Shown here piece by piece: positions 57,708 to 64,000 of a stretch of 64,000 nucleotides of DNA (within the stretch, counting starts at the first letter, position 1; each line of letters starts with the position of its first letter). Below the pieces are notes generated by a model. The model saw only the letters and a program-made list of their open reading frames with translations. It had not been told where the DNA came from and did not search any database. The DNA is from Competibacter_A sp037045685. Lineage in GTDB: Bacteria > Pseudomonadota > Gammaproteobacteria > Competibacterales > Competibacteraceae. The stretch spans positions 372,001 to 436,000 of the forward strand of contig JBAOII010000035.1 in the NCBI GenBank assembly GCA_037045685.1, in the 5' to 3' direction. Position numbers and translations under genes: made by a program.

Positions 57708-59036
57708 TCAGTCCGATTCGAGATATTCCAGCCGGATGCGCATCACCGGTGCATGGATGCTGTCCAGCGCCTCGATGGCCGCTATCGCCTCGTTCATCCG
57801 CGCTTCCCGAACCGGGTTGATCAGCAGGATGATCGGCACCACGTTGGCGCTGGGCGGCGCTTCCTTTTGCATGAGGGCCTCGATGCTGATGCCGTAGTCG
57901 GCGAGGATGCGGGTCACGTCGGCCAGCACGCCGGGACGATCCTGCGCCTGCAAGCGCAGGTAGTAGGCGGTCTCGACCTGTTCCATGGGCAGGACCGGCA
58001 AATTCGCCAGCGCGTCCGGCTGGAACGCCAGATGCGGCACCCGGTTTTCCGGGTCGGCGGTCAGGGTGCGCACCACGTCGATGATGTCGGCCACCACCGC
58101 CGAGGCGGTCGGTTCGGCCCCGGCCCCGGCGCCGTAGAACAGGCTTTGGCCGACGGCGTCGCCCTTGACCAGCACCGCGTTCATCACCCCGTTGACGTTG
58201 GCGAGCAATTGCCGCTGCGGGATCAAAGTGGGGTGAACGCGCAACTGCACGCCGTTTTCGTCGCGCCGGGCGATGCCGAGGTGCTTGATCCGGTAGCCGA
58301 GCTTGGTGGCGTAGGCGACATCGTCGCGGGTGATGTGGCTGATCCCTTCGATGTAGACCTTTTCGAATTGCAGGGGGATACCGAAAGCGATGGAAGCGAG
58401 GATGGTCAGCTTGTGGGCGGCGTCGATGCCTTCGATATCGAGCGTCGGGTCGGCCTCGGCGTAACCCAAGGCTTGGGCCTCGGCCAGAACCTCCGGGAAG
58501 TCGCGGCCCTTGCCCCGCATTTCGGTCAGGATGAAATTGGCGGTGCCGTTGATGATGCCCGCCACCCATTCCAGGCGGTTGCCGGCCAAGCCCTCGCGGA
58601 TGGCCTTGATGATCGGGATGCCGCCCGCCACCGCCGCCTCGAAACCGACCATCATCCCGGCGGCGCTGGCGGCGGCGAAGATTTCGTTGCCGTGCCGGGC
58701 GATCAGCGCCTTGTTGGCGGTGACCACATGCTTGCCGTTGGCCAGGGCGCGCAGCACCAGGCTGCGGGCCGGCTCGTGGCCGCCCATCAGTTCGACGATG
58801 ATCGAAACTTCGGGATCGTCCACCACCTCCAGTCCCTCACCGGTCAGCTTCATGCCGGCGGTGTTGGCGGTAGTGGTGTCCAGATTGCGGGCGGCGGCGT
58901 GGGTGATGACGATTTCCCGGCCGGCGCGGCGGCTGATTTCCTCGGCGTTGCGCGCCAATACGCGGGTGACGCCGCCGCCGACCGTGCCGAGTCCGATCAA
59001 GCCGACCTTGACCGGGGGATAGCCGTGCGCGCTCAT
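57708..59036 (-). CDS. hom: Homoserine dehydrogenase
   Basis: 442 aa, monofunctional enzyme reducing aspartate semialdehyde to homoserine for Thr and Met synthesis. NAD(P)-binding GLGTVGGGV, the catalytic-domain segments VTANKALIARHG, AAVAGGIPIIKAIREGL and GIINGTANFILTEM, and a C-terminal ACT domain (RPGVLADVTRILADYGISIE) for feedback control. Its start overlaps the aminotransferase stop by 4 bases. The thrC that often follows hom is absent here. Confidence 0.96.
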   Translation of the reverse strand: MSAHGYPPVKVGLIGLGTVGGGVTRVLARNAEEISRRAGREIVITHAAARNLDTTTANTAGMKLTGEGLEVVDDPEVSIIVELMGGHEPARSLVLRALANGKHVVTANKALIARHGNEIFAAASAAGMMVGFEAAVAGGIPIIKAIREGLAGNRLEWVAGIINGTANFILTEMRGKGRDFPEVLAEAQALGYAEADPTLDIEGIDAAHKLTILASIAFGIPLQFEKVYIEGISHITRDDVAYATKLGYRIKHLGIARRDENGVQLRVHPTLIPQRQLLANVNGVMNAVLVKGDAVGQSLFYGAGAGAEPTASAVVADIIDVVRTLTADPENRVPHLAFQPDALANLPVLPMEQVETAYYLRLQAQDRPGVLADVTRILADYGISIEALMQKEAPPSANVVPIILLINPVREARMNEAIAAIEALDSIHAPVMRIRLEYLESD

Positions 59037-60256
59037 CGTGCGGCCGCCTGTGCGGGTGGCGAGGGGTAAACGTCACGGCCATCTTTGCGGAACATGTCGC
59101 GGATGCCGCGCAACGCCTGCCGGGTGCGATGCTCGTTTTCGATCAGGCCGAAACGGACGTGATCGTCGCCGTATTCGCCGAAGCCGATGCCGGGCGATAC
59201 CGCCACTTTCGCCTCGGTCAGCAGCTTCTTGCAGAACTCCAGCGAGCCGAGCGGCCGGTACTGCTCCGGGATCGGCGCCCAGACGAACATCGTCGCTTTG
59301 GGCTTTTCGACGGTCCAGCCGAGCGCGTTCAGACCGTCGCACAGCACGTCGCGGCGCTTCCGGTACAGGTCGCGAATCTCGCCGACACACTCCTGCGGGC
59401 CTTCCAGGGCGGCGATGGCGGCGACCTGGATCGGGGTGAACATGCCGTAGTCGAGATAGGATTTCATCCGCGCCAGCGCCCCGACCAGCGTGGGGTTGCC
59501 GCACATGAAGCCGACCCGCCAGCCCGGCATGTTGTAGCTCTTGGACAGGGTGAAGGATTCGACCGCGATGTCCTTGGCGCCCGGCACTTGCAGGATCGAG
59601 GGCGCGACGTAGCCGTCGAACACCAGATCGGCGTAGGCCAGATCGTGGATCACCCAAATTTCGTGCTCGCGGGCGATGGCGACCACCTTTTCAAAAAAAT
59701 CGAGTTCGACGCATTGCGTGGTCGGATTGGCCGGGAAGTTCAGCACCAGCATCTTGGGGCGCGGCCAGGAATCCTTGATCGCCTTTTCCAGCTCGACGAA
59801 GAAATCCACCCCCGGCACCAGCGGGACATGGCGGATGTCGGCCCCGGCGATGACGAAGCCGTAGGGATGGATCGGATAGGCGGGATTGGGCACCAGCACG
59901 GCGTCGCCCGGACCCACGGTCGCCAGGGCCAGATGCGCCAGCCCTTCCTTGGAGCCGATGGTGACGATGGCCTCGGCTTCCAGGTCGAGATCCACGGCGT
60001 AGCGGGTCTGATACCAGTTGCAGATGGCGCGGCGCAGGCGGGGAATGCCGCGCGACAGCGAGTAGCGGTGAGTGTCCTCGCGCCGAGCGGTCTCGACCAG
60101 CTTTTCGACGATGTGTTTCGGCGTCGGCTGATCGGGATTGCCCATGCCGAAGTCGATGATGTCTTCGCCTCGGGCGCGGGCCTTGGCCTTCAAGTCGTTG
60201 ACGATGTTGAAGACGTAGGGCGGCAGGCGTTTGATGCGTTGGAAGTCGGCGTTCAA
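59033..60256 (-). CDS. alaC: AlaC-type alanine/pyruvate aminotransferase
   Basis: Class I/II PLP aminotransferase of about 407 aa (E. coli AlaC is 412 aa). RIKRLPPYVFNIVNDLK and DIIDFGMGNPDQPTP near the N-terminus, NFPANPTTQC, DLAYADLVFDGY and TLSKSYNMPGWRVGF (PLP-Lys) are characteristic. There is no ATG start: TTG at 60256 (AGG 9 bases upstream) fits the family N-terminus, and TTG at 60319 is the longer option. It is co-transcribed with hom. Confidence 0.9.
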   Translation of the reverse strand: MNADFQRIKRLPPYVFNIVNDLKAKARARGEDIIDFGMGNPDQPTPKHIVEKLVETARREDTHRYSLSRGIPRLRRAICNWYQTRYAVDLDLEAEAIVTIGSKEGLAHLALATVGPGDAVLVPNPAYPIHPYGFVIAGADIRHVPLVPGVDFFVELEKAIKDSWPRPKMLVLNFPANPTTQCVELDFFEKVVAIAREHEIWVIHDLAYADLVFDGYVAPSILQVPGAKDIAVESFTLSKSYNMPGWRVGFMCGNPTLVGALARMKSYLDYGMFTPIQVAAIAALEGPQECVGEIRDLYRKRRDVLCDGLNALGWTVEKPKATMFVWAPIPEQYRPLGSLEFCKKLLTEAKVAVSPGIGFGEYGDDHVRFGLIENEHRTRQALRGIRDMFRKDGRDVYPSPPAQAAAR

Positions 60257-60467
60257 GGTGGCATACCTGACAGGCTGAATCTGGAAGCGCTCGCCGGGTC
60301 GGGTTGACGCCGGCGGCAAAGACCAGCGGAAAAAACGGCAATCGCCGGAGAATTTATCAGTCTAACGGTGGGAAGAGGTCGGTTCAACCCGAAATTCGAC
60401 GCCTCCGACGGCGCGGCGCGGCGCGGCCGTCGGCGCAACGGGATGGGTGGGGTAGCGGGATCGTGCG

Positions 60468-61415
60468 TCAGATCTCCAAACGGCCGCAACGGCCCCATTT
60501 TGCCGGTTCCCAAGGGGTGTTCGGGTTGGCGAACAGGTAGCGAAAATTGCCTTTGCTGGTAAAACCCAAGCCAAATTTTTTGTTCTTGCCCTGTTCCAGC
60601 TTGACCGTGGTCGGCGCCTTGATGTGTTTGTTGGCGTTGCCGCCCTCGCCCCATTCGACGATGGACCAAGTGACGCGATCCGTCCCGGCAATCGTGACCG
60701 CTTCCACCAGGGCGATGTGCTTGTAATGGTTGTCGGCGGTGACGGTGATCAGCACGTCGCCGTCGCAAATTTCGGAGAGCGCGCGCCGGGGTTCGAGCGG
60801 AACGTGAGGCGCCGTCGCCAGTTCGGCCGCTTTCCAGCCGGATGCGAGCTGTTTCTGTTCGCTCCACGACAGCAGCTTGCCGGGTTCGCCCAAGGCCCAC
60901 ACGCCGATGGAGACCGCCGGCGACACGCCATGATAGTTGCCGACCAGACCGTTGCAATCCAAACCCAAAAACTGGCTCGCGTACTGATCGATGGCCGAGA
61001 ACGCTTTGCCTTTGCCGATCCGCTCGCATCGCACCGCCAGGCGAATGACGTCGGCGATCTCGTCGGGCGAGCCCTTGCCCCGATAGGCGCGGTTGATGCC
61101 TTCCTTGTAAAAGGTTTTGGTGGAATCGATGACATCGTTCTGGGGAAAGCGGAAGCTCGTTTGCAGGCGTTTTACCCCAAGAATTTTGGCCACGGTCGAG
61201 AGCAGGCTGTTTCGTTCCGCCTCGCACGGGGCGCGGGTCCCGTTCTGATAGCGCGTGATGTTGACCGTCGCGAACAGTTTTTGTTGGGGGTCGTTGATCA
61301 GCAGGCTGTGATAGTTCAGCGCGTATTGGCTGGGGCTGATCTTTTTCGACCGCACGGGGGGCTTGGGGTGGCTGGCGACGTGCGAGATCTGGGTTGCCGG
61401 GTTGCGTGGCGACAT
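60468..61415 (-). CDS. Unrecognised protein with possible NlpC/P60-like cysteine hydrolase core
   Basis: 315 aa, not recognised by family. GLDCNGLVGNYHGV (Cys154) followed about 75 residues later by DGDVLITVTADNHYKHIALVEAV (His230/His233) copies the Cys...GD...His spacing and local context of NlpC/P60 and CHAP papain-fold amidases. There is no signal peptide. The N-terminal region (KKISPSQYALNYHSLLINDP) is unfamiliar. It lies beside an alpha/beta-hydrolase gene on the same strand. The function as a peptidoglycan or protein amidase is inference. Confidence 0.7.
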   Translation of the reverse strand: MSPRNPATQISHVASHPKPPVRSKKISPSQYALNYHSLLINDPQQKLFATVNITRYQNGTRAPCEAERNSLLSTVAKILGVKRLQTSFRFPQNDVIDSTKTFYKEGINRAYRGKGSPDEIADVIRLAVRCERIGKGKAFSAIDQYASQFLGLDCNGLVGNYHGVSPAVSIGVWALGEPGKLLSWSEQKQLASGWKAAELATAPHVPLEPRRALSEICDGDVLITVTADNHYKHIALVEAVTIAGTDRVTWSIVEWGEGGNANKHIKAPTTVKLEQGKNKKFGLGFTSKGNFRYLFANPNTPWEPAKWGRCGRLEI

Positions 61416-61658
61416 GCGAAATCCCCCTGCAAGAAAAGTTTTGATGGAATGATCGGCGCTGTGGCGGATCCGTATCCGAATCCCTTGGGCGAGGTTTCTA
61501 TCGCGATGGCGCGCCGTGCGGTTCGCCGCTCATGTCACTCATGTTCCGATCTGGCGCGCGACGGTTCTCTGTCGTTGGCAGCGAACCATCGGGCAGTCAG
61601 AAACGGGTGTCTGCCATTTAGCTTAGCAATTTGCTCGGGAATATCCACTTGGGGCGAT

Positions 61659-62501
61659 TCACACGCTCAAGGCTTGCAGCCGTTCCTCGAAGCGGGGTTT
61701 GATGATGCCGTCGTGCGTGGCCGAAGCATCGAAAATGAGGTGAGCCTTGGTCAAGTTTCGCCGCTTGGCCAGTTTGTCGAGGTTGGTGGAGCGGGTCGTG
61801 GTGCCGCCGCCCCGTGGTCCCGACGCGCAGTACAGATAAAATTCGATGCCGCTGTTGTCGCGCAGCCAGTTGGCCCAGAGCATTTCCCGATGCGCCTTGT
61901 TCTTGCTCTCCCAAGCCGTCCACTGCGGTTGCGGCGCTTTGGGGTCGGGGGCGGAGGTCGGCGTCGATAGCGATCCGTGAGCTTGGCCGTACAGGCAATC
62001 GAATCCCCAGCACTCCGCGATCTTGTCGGCGTATTTGTCCGCTCCTCGGGTTCGCGCCAGGGCGAGCATGACCTTGCCGCCGCCGGAGTGGGCCGCCAAA
62101 ATGATCGTGCCAACCTTGCTCGGATCGTCGAACTCGGGAATCGGCGGGTTGGGCTTTTTCTTTTGCAGTTCCGCCGAGACCAGGGGCAAGTACCCTTGCA
62201 GGGCGTTGGAGGGGACGGTATCCGCTTCATCTCCGCCCAGAATGCCGCCTTGTGCGCCCGGCGAGAGGGTGGGGGCGATCAAAATGACCTGTTTGACCGG
62301 GTTTGAGCCATCCAAAACGGGCCGCAAGTCGTGATCGGTTTGCTGGAAGTAGTCGCGGATCGAAGTTTGGCCGGTGCCGTGCAGGAAGAGGATGATGCTG
62401 GCCTTCTCGCCGGCCTTAAAGCCGTTGGGGACGCAGACCGCCGTGAGCGGTTTCGCGCCATTTTTCAGGTCGATGTTGTCGAGGTAGTATTCTGTCGCCA
62501 T
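61659..62501 (-). CDS. Putative alpha/beta hydrolase
   Basis: 280 aa without signal peptide. IILFLHGTG (39-44) forms an HG-type oxyanion hole and AAHSGGGKVM has nucleophile Ser139 in a GxSxG-like elbow with Ala in the first position. A C-terminal THDGII could supply the catalytic His. A Pro-rich insertion (SLSTPTSAPDPKAPQPQW) sits between. Family and substrate are unknown; lipase/esterase is the simplest reading. The 157-base non-coding gap to the GH1 stop at 62705 and the 243-base gap to the neighbouring unknown gene hold no clear signals. Confidence 0.72.
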   Translation of the reverse strand: MATEYYLDNIDLKNGAKPLTAVCVPNGFKAGEKASIILFLHGTGQTSIRDYFQQTDHDLRPVLDGSNPVKQVILIAPTLSPGAQGGILGGDEADTVPSNALQGYLPLVSAELQKKKPNPPIPEFDDPSKVGTIILAAHSGGGKVMLALARTRGADKYADKIAECWGFDCLYGQAHGSLSTPTSAPDPKAPQPQWTAWESKNKAHREMLWANWLRDNSGIEFYLYCASGPRGGGTTTRSTNLDKLAKRRNLTKAHLIFDASATHDGIIKPRFEERLQALSV

Positions 62502-62704
62502 GCCGGTTTCCTCTGGGTGGATGGTGCGCGGCGCTCGGATTGGAAGCCGTCGCGATGCTGTCCCCGTTCGCGGTGCGAGACCGGCGGCGCCAATGTGCCG
62601 GCCGCGAGGTCGCGGACGCCGCTCCGATCAAGCAAAGCTTGTTCCATGCAAACCAAAAGGCGTCGTTGTGCCGCCGAGCGGTTTGACCTCGCCGGTTTCC
62701 CGGC

Positions 62705-64000
62705 TCAAAGCTCCTCTCCACGGGTCTGGATCACCTTGCGATACCAGAAGTAGCTTTGTTTTTTTCTTCGCTCCAGATTCTTTTCCCGATCCACGTAGAC
62801 GAAGCCGTACTGTTTTTGGTAGCCGTTCAACCAGCTCAGCAGATCGATGAACGACCAGGCAAAATAGCCGGCCAAAGGAATGCCGTCCCGAATCGCGCGT
62901 TTGCACCAGTGCAGGTGCTTGCCCAAATAGTCGATTCTGGGGAAATCGAGAATTTCTCCTTGTTCCCCGATGCGATCCTTGTCTCCCAAACCGTTTTCGG
63001 TGATGAAGATGGGAATGTTTCCGTACCGCTCTCGAATTCTTCGCATCCCTTCATATAAGCCTTCCGGATAAATGCTCCAATCCCAGTCGGTGTATTCGAC
63101 GTTTGGATTAAAAACTTTTTTGTATAGTCCGGGAATGCCGCTTTCTTGCTGGCTGCCTCTGTCGCCGCTGGTATTGATCGCGGCAGCTCCCGCGCCATCG
63201 AACGGATTTTCGGCCAGGAACAGGCTTTGATAGTAGTTGACGCCGATAAAGTCGCTGGCGGCGCTTTGCAGCAGCGTCATATCACCATCCAGAACGGTCG
63301 GCGCTTTCCATTGATCCCGGTAATAATCCAGAATAGGCGCGGGATATTGGCCCTTGAGAACGGGATCGTAGAACCAGTGAAAATCCATGCCCTCGTAGAA
63401 TTCGCATGCCCGGACATCTCCCTCGCGGTCGCTGACGGGGAATCCGGGCAGGAGAACGTGGGCTATTCCGATCATTCCATCGGCGATCCTGCCGGTTTGA
63501 ACCAGGTTCCGGTATTCGAGCGCGGCCTTGGCGTGGGCCAGATTCACGATATGCGAGACTTCCACGGCCCGTTTTTCATCCCGAATTCCCGGAGGGTGTA
63601 CGCCATCCCGGTAGCCGAGCATGATGAAGTTGATCGCTTCGTTGAAGGTGATCCAATGCTTGACGCGGTCGCCGAAATGCTCGAAGCACGTCTTCGCGTA
63701 GCGGGCGAAAATAGCGATCAGTTCGCGATTTTCCCAACCGCCGATATCCTGTAACGCTTGGGGCAAATCCCAATGATAGAGCGTTATGAAAGGAACGATG
63801 TCGTATTTTAGCAGTTCGTCGATCAGGCGATGGTAAAAATCGATTCCCCGAGCGTTCACCTCTCCTGTTCCGTCAGGAAAAATTCGAGCCCACGCGATGG
63901 AAAACCGATAGGATCGCAATCCCATTTCCGCCATCAAGCGAACGTCTTCCCGATATCGGTTGTAATGATCGGCGGCGATATCGCCGTTGGTGCCCATGTA
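62705..64000 (-). CDS. Glycoside hydrolase family 1 beta-glucosidase (N-terminus outside window)
   Basis: About 430 residues are visible; the N-terminal ~50 residues lie beyond the window end. GH1 (beta/alpha)8 features: YRFSIAWARIFPDG, ITLYHWDLPQAL, HWITFNEA (acid/base Glu), FIGVNYYQSLF, IPIFITENGLGD (nucleophile Glu) and GYFAWSFIDLLSW. The acid/base motif reads TFNEA rather than the usual TFNEP, an unusual substitution next to the catalytic Glu. Substrate (beta-glucoside or phospho-glucoside) cannot be decided. Confidence 0.92.
   Translation of the reverse strand, partial: YMGTNGDIAADHYNRYREDVRLMAEMGLRSYRFSIAWARIFPDGTGEVNARGIDFYHRLIDELLKYDIVPFITLYHWDLPQALQDIGGWENRELIAIFARYAKTCFEHFGDRVKHWITFNEAINFIMLGYRDGVHPPGIRDEKRAVEVSHIVNLAHAKAALEYRNLVQTGRIADGMIGIAHVLLPGFPVSDREGDVRACEFYEGMDFHWFYDPVLKGQYPAPILDYYRDQWKAPTVLDGDMTLLQSAASDFIGVNYYQSLFLAENPFDGAGAAAINTSGDRGSQQESGIPGLYKKVFNPNVEYTDWDWSIYPEGLYEGMRRIRERYGNIPIFITENGLGDKDRIGEQGEILDFPRIDYLGKHLHWCKRAIRDGIPLAGYFAWSFIDLLSWLNGYQKQYGFVYVDREKNLERRKKQSYFWYRKVIQTRGEEL

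Overview
The window is GC-rich, gene-dense bacterial chromosome with about 50 protein genes and no rRNA, tRNA, CRISPR array, transposase or phage gene that I could see. The housekeeping content (ftsY next to rpoH, murB, tesA-ybbA-ybbP, zur-znuABC, dksA, tsaE, nnr, queG, dppABCDF, recJ, hom, an alaC-type aminotransferase) points to a gammaproteobacterium. A polyhydroxyalkanoate phasin and a very rich PAS/GGDEF/kinase repertoire would suit a PHA-storing environmental lineage such as Candidatus Competibacter or a relative. That assignment is inference from gene content, not from a database comparison.

Layout. 1-6.4 kb: a Ser/Thr kinase diverging from ftsY and rpoH, then ltaE-murB. 6.6-12.5 kb: a membrane protein, a short inverted-repeat element, a PIN toxin-antitoxin pair, and tesA diverging from ybbA-ybbP. 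12.6-23.6 kb: a five-gene minus-strand signalling operon (CheB-CheR-PAS fusion, three related PAS histidine kinases, a receiver-PAS-GGDEF protein). 23.8-32.1 kb: phasin, the zinc-uptake locus with a Zur-type operator, dksA, a broken Uma2 gene, tsaE-nnr, queG. 32.1-35.6 kb: an FHA/sigma-54 activator, a Cache-HAMP protein and a DUF4388-like protein. 35.6-41.8 kb: a dipeptide ABC operon carrying a PIN toxin-antitoxin pair between its two permease genes. 42.1-51.3 kb: a plus-strand envelope cluster (OmpA-like protein, TPR-CHAT lipoprotein, repeat-bearing autotransporter, Ser/Thr kinase with DUF4384, secreted DUF4384 protein). 51.9-60.3 kb: N-formylglutamate amidohydrolase, MASE1-PAS-GGDEF cyclase, recJ, rpfE-like, hom, aminotransferase. 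60.5-64 kb: two unrecognised putative hydrolases and a GH1 beta-glucosidase cut by the window end.

The strongest regulatory observation is a near-perfect CIRCE operator (TTGGCACTC-N9-GAGTGCTAA) laid over a sigma-70-like promoter just upstream of rpoH. It suggests that the heat-shock sigma factor is itself repressed by HrcA. The second is the envelope cluster at 42-51 kb, where a CHAT protease with a lipoprotein signal lies beside a modular autotransporter and two proteins sharing a DUF4384 domain.

Caution: six genes contain single-base frameshifts (seven indels, most of them +1) although the protein sequence continues cleanly in the next frame. Either the sequence carries indel errors or several of these genes are damaged. 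I treat them as one gene each and flag the break.
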